A stretch of DNA of 64,000 nucleotides from DATBJJ01 sp036556425 (GCA_036556425.1 DATBJJ010000111.1:1-64000); one strand, 5' to 3'. Counted from the first letter of the stretch, positions 53,580 through 62,944 are shown. The notes: a model not told the origin generated them from the letters alone. Numbers and translations are program-made.

Positions 53580-55466
53580 CTACGGCGCCGAGCTCACGCG
53601 GCTCGTGCGCGCGGCGCGGCGGACCGCATCGACGATGTGCTTCGACGAGATGCCGTATCGATCGAGCAGCTCCTCGGGCTTGCCGCTCCTCGGCAGCTCG
53701 CGAACCGCCAGCCGGATGACCGAGATGCCGTCGTACGCCACCGCCTCGGCGACGGCGTCGCCCAGCCCGCCGGGCAGGTAGTGATCCTCGACGGTGATGA
53801 TCACGCCGTTCGTGGCCTTGCCGGCCGCGACGAGCGTCGCGCGATCGATCGGCTGCACGGAGTACGCGTCGATCACGCGGATCGGAAGCCCTTCGGCCTT
53901 GAGCTGCGCGTAGGCTTTGCGCGCCTCGAAGACGGTGATTCCGGCGGCCACGACCGTGACGGCATCCGATGCGCTCTGATAGAGCGTCTTCGATCCGCCA
54001 ATCGGGAACTGCTCGTCGACGCCGTAGATGATGTCGGTCTTCGGGCGCGACGTGCGCATGTACGCGAGACCCGGCGTCTTCGCCATCTCGACGACGAGCC
54101 GTTCGGTGCTGACGGCGTCGGACGGATACAGCAGCGTGAGATGCGGCACCGCGCGCATCATCGCGAGATCCTCGAGCGCCATTTGCGACGGGCCGTCCTC
54201 ACCGATCGACACGCCCGAATGCGAACCCGTCAGCTTCACGTGCAGCGTGCCGCGCGCGTTCGAGAGGCCGGCCATGCGAATGAAGTCCGCGGCGCGTGCG
54301 AGGAAACACGCGAACGTCGAGGGAAACGCGATGGCGCCCCGCGCGGCGAGCCCCATCGCCGCGCCGACCATGTTCTGCTCCGCGATGAAGTTCTGATAGA
54401 AGCGATCGGGGTGCGCCTTCTCGAAGCGATCGCTGAACGTCGAGTTCTTGACGTCCGCGTCGAGCGCGACGACGCGAGAATCGATGCCGCCCAGCGCGGC
54501 AAGCGCGGTGCCCCAGGCCTCGCGGGTCGCGACCTGCTCGCCGGGCTTGTAGTTCGGCGGCGGCATCTTGGAGTAGTCCGGGTTGACGGCCTCCCGAGGC
54601 TTCGTCGCCGGCGGTTGAATCACCGCCTTCGGCGCACCCTGAACGAGCTGCGCCTTCAACTCGGCGATAGCCTTGTCGGTCTCCTCCCCTTTCTTCAGCG
54701 CCTTGCCGTGCCACCCCTCTTTGCCCTCGATCGACTTCACGCCTTTGCCCTTGAGCGTTCGCGCGAGGATCATCGTCGGATGACCCTTCGCCGCGCGCGC
54801 GGCGGCAAACGCGTGCAGCAGCGCGGCAACGTCGTGGCCGTCGACCGTGAGCGTGTGCCAGCCGAAGGCGTTCCAGCGCGCCGCGATGTCCTCCATCCGG
54901 TGATCGAACTGCGCGGGCATGCTCTGGCCGAGGCCGTTGACGTCGACGATGCCGCACAGGTTGTCGAGCTGATAGTGCAGCGCGATGTTGGCCGATTCCC
55001 AGACCGAGCCCTCGGCCATCTCGCCGTCGCCGAGGAGCACGTACGTGCGGTAGTCGGACTTGATTCGCCGCGCGTTCAACGCAGTCCCGACAGCCGCGCA
55101 GATTCCCTGGCCGAGCGAGCCGGTCGCGACGTCCACGAACGGCAGCCGCGGCGTCGGATGGCCTTCGAGATCGGAATCGATCCGCCGCAGCTTCAGCAGG
55201 TCCTCGCGCGGAAAGAGTCCCGCGTGCGCCCACGCGGAATACAGAATCGGCGCGGCGTGCCCCTTCGAGAGCACGAACCGATCGTTGTCCGGATTCTGCG
55301 GGTTCGTCGGCTCGTACCGCATCTCGCCGAAGAACAGCGTCGCGACGATCTCCGCCGCGGACATGCACGTGGTCGGATGGCCGCTCCCCGCTTCAGTGGT
55401 CGACAGAATCGAATCGATTCGAAGCTCGGTGGCGATATTTCTCAGCGCATCAACGGATGTCGTCAT
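53580..55466 (-). CDS. tkt: Transketolase
   Basis: 628 residues. The thiamine-diphosphate enzyme transfers two-carbon ketol units in the pentose phosphate pathway. It has the GSGHPTTCMSAAEI entry, the TPP/Mg motif GDGEMAEGS at 146-154 with the later Asn in VDVNGLG, the catalytic Glu in IAEQNM, and the C-terminal transketolase domain. The length is that of the shorter human-like type. The ATG was chosen; a GTG at 55487 forming a GTGA overlap with the DUF255-type gene is an equal alternative. Lies 9 bases upstream of the GGT fusion gene. Confidence 0.93.
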   Translation of the reverse strand: MTTSVDALRNIATELRIDSILSTTEAGSGHPTTCMSAAEIVATLFFGEMRYEPTNPQNPDNDRFVLSKGHAAPILYSAWAHAGLFPREDLLKLRRIDSDLEGHPTPRLPFVDVATGSLGQGICAAVGTALNARRIKSDYRTYVLLGDGEMAEGSVWESANIALHYQLDNLCGIVDVNGLGQSMPAQFDHRMEDIAARWNAFGWHTLTVDGHDVAALLHAFAAARAAKGHPTMILARTLKGKGVKSIEGKEGWHGKALKKGEETDKAIAELKAQLVQGAPKAVIQPPATKPREAVNPDYSKMPPPNYKPGEQVATREAWGTALAALGGIDSRVVALDADVKNSTFSDRFEKAHPDRFYQNFIAEQNMVGAAMGLAARGAIAFPSTFACFLARAADFIRMAGLSNARGTLHVKLTGSHSGVSIGEDGPSQMALEDLAMMRAVPHLTLLYPSDAVSTERLVVEMAKTPGLAYMRTSRPKTDIIYGVDEQFPIGGSKTLYQSASDAVTVVAAGITVFEARKAYAQLKAEGLPIRVIDAYSVQPIDRATLVAAGKATNGVIITVEDHYLPGGLGDAVAEAVAYDGISVIRLAVRELPRSGKPEELLDRYGISSKHIVDAVRRAARTSRVSSAP

Positions 55467-55483
55467 TGGAATTTCGCAGTTTA

Positions 55484-56962
55484 TCACTGGTTCACGGGCT
55501 GGGTCCCCTCGCGAAGGGCGAGGAGGTAGTGCGCGGCGAGCGGTCCCTGTCGAGCCGCCGACCTGCCCATGGCAAGCAGGGTCAGTTCGGCTTTATTCGC
55601 GAACTCCGCATCGCCACAGGCCGCAGTGAGGCGCCGCAGCACTCTGGCGGCGTCGCAGTTTGCCACGAACGATTTGCGCCGCTCGCGCATGAGGCCGACC
55701 GACTCGCGTTCGTCCGGCGCGCTGCGATCGAAGAACCCTCCATCCACGTCGTCCCACATCGTCCTGATCGCGTAGTGCAACAGCTCTTGCGCCATCATCT
55801 GATACACGATGTTTCCTGTCGCGGCGTATGCATCCAACTGCGCCGCGGCCATCGCAACTTGATCGTCGAGCAGGCCGCGCACGCGCGGACGCCCCTCGAC
55901 GTAGTGCGCGACGCCGGCTCCAGGGCTGTAGCACGCGATCAGAACGCGTTCGAGCGATTTGAGCGCGAACTCGCCGAGCGCGTGGTCGTCGAGCGCTTCG
56001 GCGGCGCGAAGCGCGGCGGAGGCCATCAGCGCGTTGGCGCCCGCGAAGAACACGCCGTCGACCTCCGGCGCGGCGAGCGCCCGCCGCTCGTCCGGCGATG
56101 ACGCGGCATAGTACGCCGCGTCGCCGCGCTGCGAGTTTCCCCATCCACCGTCCACCGTGTCGGCCAACCAGGTCTGCACGTAGCGCAGTATCTCGATCGC
56201 GCGCTCGCGATAGCGCGCGACGCCGAGAATCTCCGACGCCTCGACGTAGAGTCGCAGGAGCGCGGCGTTCACCTCGAGCAGCTTCTCGCGCTGCGGCTGC
56301 TGCCAGTCGACGCTCGCGGCGCACCTGAAGAACCCGCCGTCGACTTCGTCGTACAAGCCGCTCCAGCCCATCGCGTCGAGGCTCGTCTCGACGATGCGGG
56401 CGATTCGCGCGTCGCCGGTGTCGCGATACATCGACAGCGCGAGCTCCAGCGGCGCGGCCAGTGGAAACTTCGGCGCGGTGCCAAAGCCGCCGTGCTCGGC
56501 GTCGAACGTCGAGAAGACCACGTTCGACAGATCGTCCGCGCTGACCGATACGCGCTCGCCCGCGGACGAGTCTCGAGCCGGCATGTCGCGCGGCGCACTG
56601 AGCTCCGGACGCTTCGAGCGAAACACCTCCGCGACCTTGGCGAGGATGGACGGCATCCGCTCGAGCGGCACGTACGTGCCGCCGCCGACGATGTCGCCGG
56701 TTGCGGTGAGAAACGCGGTGGTGGGAAGACCGCCGAGCGTGTATCGTTCGCTGATGTCCGGCCTGCGATCCGCGTCGACGCGGATGGGGACGAAGCGATC
56801 GTTCACGATCGCCGCGACCGCCGGATCGGCGTACGTCGTGCGATCCATGTCGCGGCTCGACGCGCACCAATCCGCCGCGATGGAAAGGAGCACGGGCTTG
56901 TCCTCGGCGCGCGCGCGCGCGAAGGCAGCGGTGCTCCACGGGAGCCAGCGGACGAGGGCCAC
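55484..56962 (-). CDS. DUF255 / YyaL-type thioredoxin-fold and (alpha/alpha)6 protein
   Basis: 492 residues. A thioredoxin-like N-terminal domain (1-~115) carries WCASSRDMD, so only one Cys remains where relatives have CHWCHVM-like motifs. A glycosidase-like helical-barrel domain follows (about 130-480), with GGFGTAPKFP and GLYDEVDGGFFR, the family's standard signatures. Full-length YyaL/SPATA20 proteins are ~650-700 residues, so this is a short form. Function is unknown. GTG start, last four bases overlap a possible tkt start. Confidence 0.8.
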   Translation of the reverse strand: MALVRWLPWSTAAFARARAEDKPVLLSIAADWCASSRDMDRTTYADPAVAAIVNDRFVPIRVDADRRPDISERYTLGGLPTTAFLTATGDIVGGGTYVPLERMPSILAKVAEVFRSKRPELSAPRDMPARDSSAGERVSVSADDLSNVVFSTFDAEHGGFGTAPKFPLAAPLELALSMYRDTGDARIARIVETSLDAMGWSGLYDEVDGGFFRCAASVDWQQPQREKLLEVNAALLRLYVEASEILGVARYRERAIEILRYVQTWLADTVDGGWGNSQRGDAAYYAASSPDERRALAAPEVDGVFFAGANALMASAALRAAEALDDHALGEFALKSLERVLIACYSPGAGVAHYVEGRPRVRGLLDDQVAMAAAQLDAYAATGNIVYQMMAQELLHYAIRTMWDDVDGGFFDRSAPDERESVGLMRERRKSFVANCDAARVLRRLTAACGDAEFANKAELTLLAMGRSAARQGPLAAHYLLALREGTQPVNQ

Positions 56963-56974
56963 GATCTTCGCTCA

Positions 56975-56980
56975 ATTGTA
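56975..56980 (-). promoter_or_regulatory. -10-like element before the DUF255-type gene
   Basis: TACAAT on the minus strand, 12 bases before the GTG at 56962, without a clear ribosome binding site between. Confidence 0.33.
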
Positions 56981-57011
56981 GTGAGGAGATTCAATGGAAG
57001 ACGAGATTTAA

Positions 57012-57017
57012 TAGAAT
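57012..57017 (+). promoter_or_regulatory. -10-like element before the DUF4149 gene
   Basis: TAGAAT ends 7 bases before the ATG at 57025 and overlaps an earlier in-frame ATG at 57016, favouring the later start if the promoter is real. Confidence 0.33.
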
Positions 57018-57024
57018 GACGGGA

Positions 57025-57519
57025 ATGCCCGCGCTTCGATACGCCACGCTGGTGGCGCTCGCCGTCTGGATTGGCGGACTGCTGGCATTGGGCGCCGTCG
57101 CGGCGCCGGCGATCTTTCAAGTCGTCGCGGACAAAGGCGTTCCCGCCGGCCGCGCGTTGTCGGGCGCGATTTTCGGCGACGTGCTCCGGAGGTTTCACCT
57201 CGTCAGCTACGCGTGCGGCGCGTGGATCCTGCTCGCGCTCGTCGCGCGCGCCGTTCTCGGTCCCCGCCCACGGCGCTTCGCCGTTCGCGCCGGCATCGCC
57301 GTGGTGATGTTGAGCGCGGCGCTCTACTCCGGCGTCGTGCTGTCCCGCGACATCGCGCAACTGCAGCAGCAAATCGGCGAAGGCGTCTCGCCGTCGAGTT
57401 TGCCGCCGGGCGATGCGAGGCGGGCCGCCTTCGATCGGCTGCACGGCCAATCCACGCTTCTGCACTTCGTGCCGCTCGTCGGCGGACTGATACTGCTGTT
57501 CTGGGAGATGAACGATTGA
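57025..57519 (+). CDS. DUF4149-type (TMEM205-like) membrane protein
   Basis: 164 residues with four hydrophobic segments (LVALAVWIGGLLALGAVAAP first, LLHFVPLVGGLILLFW last) and a polar loop before the last. The opening WIGGLLALGAVAAPAIF is typical of DUF4149. Function unknown. The later of two ATGs was chosen because TAGAAT covers the first. The GAF gene starts 28 bases downstream. Confidence 0.75.
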   Translation: MPALRYATLVALAVWIGGLLALGAVAAPAIFQVVADKGVPAGRALSGAIFGDVLRRFHLVSYACGAWILLALVARAVLGPRPRRFAVRAGIAVVMLSAALYSGVVLSRDIAQLQQQIGEGVSPSSLPPGDARRAAFDRLHGQSTLLHFVPLVGGLILLFWEMND

Positions 57520-57547
57520 TTTCGAACCCTGTTCTCTGGAGCCAGTC

Positions 57548-58012
57548 GTGAAGCTCGACGCGACGTTCGACAAAATCCGTGCGGCGGTTTCTTCCGAGCG
57601 CGATCCGAAGATCGCGATGCGGGAGACGGTCCGCATCCTCAACGAAGATCGTCCGCATTACACGTGGGCCGGCTTCTACCTGCTCGACGGCAACGAGCTC
57701 GTGCTCGGACCCTTCGTCGGCAAGCCGTCGCCGCATACGCGGATTCCTCTCGGCCGCGGCATCTGCGGCGCCGCCGCCTCCGAGAAGGCGACGATCGTCG
57801 TCGACGACGTGAACGCGGATCCGAGATACCTGGCGTGCAGCGTCGAGACACGGTCCGAGATCGTCGTCCCGATCATGGACGGCAACGAGGTGCTCGGCGA
57901 GATCGACATCGACAGCGATCGGCTCGCCGCGTTCGGCCAGGACGATCGAGAGCTGCTCGAGGCCGTCGCCGCGCTGCTCGCGCCGCGTTTGAGCAGCGGC
58001 GTACGGCTCTAG
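57548..58012 (+). CDS. GAF protein resembling free methionine-(R)-sulfoxide reductase
   Basis: 154 residues, one GAF domain. C73 (GRGICGAA) and C97 (YLACSVETRSEIVVPI) are 24 residues apart, the spacing of the two essential Cys in fRMsr. The third Cys of E. coli fRMsr, ten residues before the first, is absent (FVGKPSPHTRIPL). The enzyme reduces free Met-R-sulfoxide with thioredoxin. The two remaining Cys should suffice in principle, but activity is an inference; a plain ligand-binding GAF is the alternative. Confidence 0.68.
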   Translation: MKLDATFDKIRAAVSSERDPKIAMRETVRILNEDRPHYTWAGFYLLDGNELVLGPFVGKPSPHTRIPLGRGICGAAASEKATIVVDDVNADPRYLACSVETRSEIVVPIMDGNEVLGEIDIDSDRLAAFGQDDRELLEAVAALLAPRLSSGVRL

Positions 58013-58054
58013 CCGGGTCGGGCTGAAGCCGGACGCCACACGCTGAGATTCCCC

Positions 58055-59059
58055 ATGCATCACACGCTCACGCTGATCCCCGGCGACGGGATCGGTCCGG
58101 AAGTCACCGAAGCCGTCGTTCGCATCTTCAAGGCCGCGAAGCTCGATATCGAGTGGGAGCAGCACGAGGCGGGCGTGACCGCGTTCAAGCGGTTCAACCA
58201 ATCGCTCCCGGCGGAGCTGCTCGAATCGATCAAACGAAACAAGGTCGCGCTCAAGGGACCGGTCACGACGCCGATCGCCGAGGGATTCACCAGCGTCAAC
58301 GTCGGCCTGCGCAAGGCGGTCGATCTGTACGCGAACCTGCGTCCCGTAAAGAATCTCGACGGGGTCGCGAGCCGATTCCAGGGGGTCGATCTGGTCATCG
58401 TCCGCGAGAACACGGAGGATCTCTACTCGGGGCTCGAGCACGAGGTCGTGCCGGGCGTCGTGGAAAGCCTGAAGATCATCACGGAAAAGGCGTCGACGCG
58501 CATCGCACGGTTCGCGTTCGAGCACGCGCGCGCGAACGGACGCAGGCGCGTAACGGCCATTCACAAAGCGAACATCATGAAGTTGGGCGACGGGCTGTTC
58601 CTGCAAAGCGCGCGCACCGTCGCCCGCGACTACACGGACATCACCTACGACGAGCGCATCGTCGATGCCGCGTGCATGTCGCTCGTGATGAACCCGGAGC
58701 GGTTCGACGTTCTGCTGCTGCCGAATCTATACGGGGACATCGTCTCCGATCTCTGCGCGGGGCTCGTCGGCGGGCTTGGCGTCGTCCCGGGCGCGAACAT
58801 CGGCGAGAGCTGCGCCGTGTTCGAGGCCGTGCACGGCAGCGCGCCGGATATCGCGAACAAGAATCTCGCGAACCCGACCGCGTTGCTCCTGTCCGGACTG
58901 ATGCTGTTGGATCACATCGGCGAGCGCGAGAAGAGCGCGCAGATTCGCTCGGCGTTGAATCGCGTGCTCGCGGCCGGCAAGGTCCGCACGCGCGATTTGG
59001 GCGGCCAAGCGACCACGACGGAGTTTACCGAGGCAATCTCGAGCGAGCTAAATCGATAG
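58055..59059 (+). CDS. Isocitrate/isopropylmalate dehydrogenase family, probable NAD-type isocitrate dehydrogenase
   Basis: 334 residues, short for IDH and typical of the mitochondrial-like NAD form. It has IPGDGIGPEV, the substrate loop TSVNVGLRKAVDLYANLRPV, RENTEDLYSGLEH, the catalytic Lys in AIHKANIMK, Asp ligands in LYGDIVSD, and the nucleotide region EAVHGSAPDIA. The Ser in the TSVNVGLRK loop and the NTED context favour isocitrate over isopropylmalate or homoisocitrate. It is convergent with pdxJ. Confidence 0.87.
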   Translation: MHHTLTLIPGDGIGPEVTEAVVRIFKAAKLDIEWEQHEAGVTAFKRFNQSLPAELLESIKRNKVALKGPVTTPIAEGFTSVNVGLRKAVDLYANLRPVKNLDGVASRFQGVDLVIVRENTEDLYSGLEHEVVPGVVESLKIITEKASTRIARFAFEHARANGRRRVTAIHKANIMKLGDGLFLQSARTVARDYTDITYDERIVDAACMSLVMNPERFDVLLLPNLYGDIVSDLCAGLVGGLGVVPGANIGESCAVFEAVHGSAPDIANKNLANPTALLLSGLMLLDHIGEREKSAQIRSALNRVLAAGKVRTRDLGGQATTTEFTEAISSELNR

Positions 59060-59100
59060 CGGCTCGCACGGACAGCGAGCAGCGGATCGCGAGCAGCGAT

Positions 59101-59835
59101 CTAACGCTTGACCGCATCCAAATAATCCCGCACCGCTCGATCGAGACCTACGTACAGCGCATGGCTGATCAACGCGTGGCCAATCGACACTTCGTCCAAG
59201 TGCGGAAGCGTGCGAAACAACGTGAGATTGTGGAGATCGAGGTCGTGGCCGGCGTTCACGCCGAGGCCAATGCTGCGGGCGAGGTTGGAGGCGGCCACGT
59301 ACCGCGCAAATGACTCCTGCAGAGCCGAGCCGCCGACCTCGAACGCGCGCGCGAACGGCTCCGTATAGAGCTCGATCCGATCCGCGCCGAGCGAGCCGGC
59401 CCACTGCACCGCCGCCGGATCCGGATCCACGAAGATGCTGACCCTGATCCCCATTTGCTGCAGATCGCGCACGATCGATCCGAGCGCGTCGACGGGCGTC
59501 GAAGGCGGCCATCCAGCCTGGCTCGTGATCTCCCCTTCCTTCACGGGCACGAGCGTGCACTGATCGGGACGAATCTCGTGAACGAGCGCAAGGAGATCAG
59601 GCCGCGGATCGCCTTCGATGTTGTATTCGACGCCCTTCGCGCTCCGGACCACGGCAAGAACCTCGCGCACGTCCTTGAAGGTGATGTGACGCGCGTCGGC
59701 GCGCGGATGAACCGTGATTCCCGGCGCGCCCGCCGCGATGCACACGCGGACCGCGTCGACGACGCTCGGCAGGCGGCCGCCCCGAGAGTTGCGGATCGTC
59801 GCGACTTTGTTGACGTTGACGCTTAACTTGATCAC
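59101..59835 (-). CDS. pdxJ: Pyridoxine 5'-phosphate synthase
   Basis: 244 residues, the usual length. It condenses 3-amino-1-hydroxyacetone phosphate with 1-deoxyxylulose 5-phosphate to pyridoxine 5'-phosphate. Conserved LSVNVNKVATIRNSRG, GITVHPRADARHI, YNIEGDP and GVNAGHDL are present. The GTG shares one base with the glmM stop (TAGTG), so it is the last gene of the ftsH-folP-cdaA-cdaR-glmM unit. Confidence 0.92.
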   Translation of the reverse strand: MIKLSVNVNKVATIRNSRGGRLPSVVDAVRVCIAAGAPGITVHPRADARHITFKDVREVLAVVRSAKGVEYNIEGDPRPDLLALVHEIRPDQCTLVPVKEGEITSQAGWPPSTPVDALGSIVRDLQQMGIRVSIFVDPDPAAVQWAGSLGADRIELYTEPFARAFEVGGSALQESFARYVAASNLARSIGLGVNAGHDLDLHNLTLFRTLPHLDEVSIGHALISHALYVGLDRAVRDYLDAVKR

Positions 59836-61184
59836 TACCCTAGATGCTCTTTGACCTTGCCTGCGATCTCGGACGCCCAATTCTGAATCTCTTCCTGGTT
59901 GCGGCCTTCGAGCATGACGCGCAGGAGCGGCTCGGTCCCCGAATACCGCACCAGCAGCCGGCCCTGCCCGGCGAGCTGTCGTTCGACGCGCGCCATGGCG
60001 GCGGCAATCTCCGGCACCGAGCCCAGATCTTTTTTCTCGCGCACGCGCACGTTCACGAGCACCTGCGGATACGTCACGAGCTCGGACGCGAGCTCCGCGA
60101 GATCGCGGCCCGTCTCCGCCATCACGCGAAGCACGTTGAGCGCCGTCGCGATGCCGTCGCCCGTGAAGAGGTGCTCAGAGAAGATGATGTGGCCGGATTG
60201 CTCGCCGCCGATCGAGAGCCCGCGCTTGACCATCTCCTCCATCACGTACTTGTCTCCCACCGGGCAGCGCACGATCTGGATTCCGCTCTCGCCGAGCGCA
60301 ATCTCGAGGCCGATGTTGCTCATCACGGTCGCGACGACGGCATTGCCGTTCAAGCGGCCGGTCGCCTTCATGTGCCGCGCGCACATCAGCAGGACCGCGT
60401 CCCCGTCGACGATGCGGCCCACGCCGTCGACGAAGATCGCACGATCGCCGTCGCCGTCGAAGGCCACTCCCACCTTGGACCCGTTCTCGCGCACCGCCTT
60501 CGACAGCCGCTCGGGATGCGTCGAGCCGCATTCGAGATTGATGTTGCGGCCGTTTGGCGACGCGGCCAACACCGTGAGATCGAATCCGAGATCCGCGAAC
60601 AGCTTCGGCGCGACGGTCGTCGTCGCGCCGTTCGCGGCATCGATGGTGATCTTCATGCCGCCGAGCCGCGCGGGATCGGGAAGCGCGAGCCGGGTGTGCG
60701 CCATGTATTCGTCGATGACGTTCGTGCGATCCAATCGCACGGCGGCCGTATCGGGCACGGACCAGTCGGTCCGCGCGACGATCGACTCGACCTGACGCTC
60801 GAGCGCTTCGGTGAATTTCTCCCCTCGTCCCGAGAAGACCTTGATGCCGTTGTCCTGAAACGGATTGTGCGACGCCGAAATCACGATGCCCGCGTCGAAT
60901 CCCATCGCGGGCGTCACGTAGGCAATCGCCGGCGTGGGGATCACGCCCGCGCTCGTAACCGTCGCGCCCTCGGATCCCGCGCCGCGCGCCAGCTCCTGCT
61001 CGATCCACTCGCCGGATTCGCGCGTATCGCGCCCGACGACGAAGCGAAGCGATCGCTTATCGCCATGTGACATCGCGCGAACCAGCGCCGCGCCCAGGCG
61101 CGCCACGGTTGGCCGATCGAGCGGATACTCGCCCGCATGGCCTCGCACACCATCGGTACCAAACAGGGGACGGGAGGTTGTCAT
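59835..61184 (-). CDS. glmM: Phosphoglucosamine mutase
   Basis: 449 residues. It converts glucosamine-6-phosphate to glucosamine-1-phosphate for UDP-GlcNAc. FGTDGVRG opens the protein. The phosphoserine is S105 in SASHNP. The Mg site is DGDGDR (243-248). GGEQSGH and the phosphate-binding RYSGTEPLLR close it. The ATG overlaps the cdaR stop (ATGA); the longer open frame upstream lies inside cdaR and was rejected. Confidence 0.95.
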   Translation of the reverse strand: MTTSRPLFGTDGVRGHAGEYPLDRPTVARLGAALVRAMSHGDKRSLRFVVGRDTRESGEWIEQELARGAGSEGATVTSAGVIPTPAIAYVTPAMGFDAGIVISASHNPFQDNGIKVFSGRGEKFTEALERQVESIVARTDWSVPDTAAVRLDRTNVIDEYMAHTRLALPDPARLGGMKITIDAANGATTTVAPKLFADLGFDLTVLAASPNGRNINLECGSTHPERLSKAVRENGSKVGVAFDGDGDRAIFVDGVGRIVDGDAVLLMCARHMKATGRLNGNAVVATVMSNIGLEIALGESGIQIVRCPVGDKYVMEEMVKRGLSIGGEQSGHIIFSEHLFTGDGIATALNVLRVMAETGRDLAELASELVTYPQVLVNVRVREKKDLGSVPEIAAAMARVERQLAGQGRLLVRYSGTEPLLRVMLEGRNQEEIQNWASEIAGKVKEHLG

Positions 61185-62092
61185 TTGAGGGTGATCGTGA
61201 CGGCGTTGGGCGTCACCGTGCCGACGCCGAATTCCTCGGATGGATCGACCTGAACTCCAAGAGTATACCGGCCCGGACCCAACCCGGTCAGGTCGACGAA
61301 CGCATCGACGCTGTCCGGCCTGATCTTGGCGAGCGCCTCTTTCTGCCCCCGTACTTTGACGCGCACCGTTTCGGGCACGATCCGGACGCTCAGGCCCTGA
61401 CCAAGGTTTCGCGATCGCACGGGCACGCCGGAAACCTCGTGCTCCACGGGCGCGGGCGAGATCTCGACGACGACGGTGACGTTCTGCGGCTCGGCGAGCC
61501 GCACGGACGAATCGGCCGCGCCGACCGCCACCACTTCGCGGACCCGCGAGCTCTTGCCGTTGATTTCGATCGGCTCCGTTGTCGCCTCCGAGACCTCGCG
61601 GACGTGGCTTTCGGGACCGACGATCTCGACGGTCGACGGCTCCGCCGAAATGCGCCCCACGACGAAGCCGGCGGCGGGCTCGCCATCGGTTGCCGGCACG
61701 ATCGGCACGATGCGCTTCGTCGATCGCTCGATCGTCAGCGACAGCGACGGCGGCATCACCTGGGCGACGTCGATGCCGTAGGGGACTCGGACCTCGTCGG
61801 TCCGCAGGTGGAACAGCCGCGAGCCGGTCCGGGCGCTCGCGAGATCGATCATCGCGACGACTTCGCCCGGATCGAGGCGACTCAGCTGCGTCGACGATCC
61901 ACGCACGCGCACGTCGACTGTGGCGGGAAGGTCGCCGACGATCTCCAGCGACGACGACAGATTGCGCACGGCCAGCGGCACCCGCAGGCTTCGCTCGACG
62001 ACGTGTTCGCCGGCGACGGTGAACCACAGCATGCTCGCAAGCGTGATGGCGAGCACCTTCAGGCCGAGATGTCGGAAGGGATGGTACGCCAT
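61181..62092 (-). CDS. cdaR: YbbR-domain protein (CdaR-type regulator of diadenylate cyclase)
   Basis: 303 residues. One N-terminal transmembrane helix (LKVLAITLASMLWFTVAG) is followed by about three YbbR repeats outside the membrane, typical of CdaR. In Firmicutes it regulates CdaA. The ATG shares one base with the cdaA stop (TGATG), which supports translational coupling and this start. Confidence 0.88.
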   Translation of the reverse strand: MAYHPFRHLGLKVLAITLASMLWFTVAGEHVVERSLRVPLAVRNLSSSLEIVGDLPATVDVRVRGSSTQLSRLDPGEVVAMIDLASARTGSRLFHLRTDEVRVPYGIDVAQVMPPSLSLTIERSTKRIVPIVPATDGEPAAGFVVGRISAEPSTVEIVGPESHVREVSEATTEPIEINGKSSRVREVVAVGAADSSVRLAEPQNVTVVVEISPAPVEHEVSGVPVRSRNLGQGLSVRIVPETVRVKVRGQKEALAKIRPDSVDAFVDLTGLGPGRYTLGVQVDPSEEFGVGTVTPNAVTITLK

Positions 62093-62919
62093 CAAAAGTC
62101 GTAGGCCTGCGCCACCGGCCGCGGCGATCGCGCGTGCCTTTGCACGAGCAGCGTCTGGAGCCGATCGCGCAGTTGATCGACGGTGAGATCGCGCTCGAGC
62201 CCGCCGTCGATCGCGAGCGCAATCTGGCCGCGCTCCTCGGACACGACCACCGCAAGCGCGTCGTTCTCTTCCGTCAGCCCGATGGCCGCGCGATGGCGCG
62301 TGCCGAGATCGCGACTGAGCTTCGGATTGACGGTCAGCGGAAGGAAGCAGGCGGCCGCCGCGACGCGGTTTTCCTGCAGGACGACCGCGCCGTCATGAAG
62401 CGGCGAACCAGGCTGGAAGATCGTGACGAGCAGATCGTAGGTGATCTCCGCGTCGATCGGGATGCCGCTCTCGATGTAGTTCCGGAGGCCGATCTCACGC
62501 TCGATCGCGATGATCGCGCCGGTCTTCTGCGACGCCAGCATGCCCGCGGCGACGACCACCTCCTCGATCGTCTCGAACCTGGCTTCTTGCCGCATGAAGT
62601 ATCGGAAGAACGGCGCGCGGCCGAAGTGCGCGAGCGCGCGGCGGATGTCGGACTGGAAGATGACGATCGCCGCGAACGCGACATACACGAGCACGTTGCG
62701 GATCATCCAGTTCAGCGTCTGCAGCGGCGCGAGCCTCGACACGTAGAACATCGCGACGATGAGGAGCGATCCGACCGCCATCTGTACGGCGCGCGTACCC
62801 CTGATCAATTTGAGGAACTCGTAGATCAGGATCGAGACGATCGCGATGTCCAGCAGGTCCCACCACCCGACCGGCGGCCGGTAGCGGAGCAAGCTGCTCA
62901 GATATTCGTTCACCGTCAC
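62092..62919 (-). CDS. cdaA: Diadenylate cyclase (DisA_N type)
   Basis: 275 residues. About three N-terminal helices (roughly 20-90) anchor a DAC domain with DGA (176-178) and RHR (208-210), both needed to make c-di-AMP from two ATP. GTG start without a clear ribosome binding site, 25 bases after folP. c-di-AMP governs osmolyte transport and wall homeostasis in other phyla; targets here are unknown. Confidence 0.93.
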   Translation of the reverse strand: MTVNEYLSSLLRYRPPVGWWDLLDIAIVSILIYEFLKLIRGTRAVQMAVGSLLIVAMFYVSRLAPLQTLNWMIRNVLVYVAFAAIVIFQSDIRRALAHFGRAPFFRYFMRQEARFETIEEVVVAAGMLASQKTGAIIAIEREIGLRNYIESGIPIDAEITYDLLVTIFQPGSPLHDGAVVLQENRVAAAACFLPLTVNPKLSRDLGTRHRAAIGLTEENDALAVVVSEERGQIALAIDGGLERDLTVDQLRDRLQTLLVQRHARSPRPVAQAYDF

Positions 62920-62944
62920 ATAGCTTAATGCTTGGGCCAGGATT

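Noticed and set aside
59085..59101. GATCGC-GAGCA-GCGATC hairpin between the isocitrate dehydrogenase gene and pdxJ
   Set aside because: Six-base stem without a T-tract; too weak to call a terminator.
61185..62255. Extra ~357 codons before glmM
   Set aside because: They run through cdaR in another frame; FGTDGVRG starts right after the ATG at 61184.
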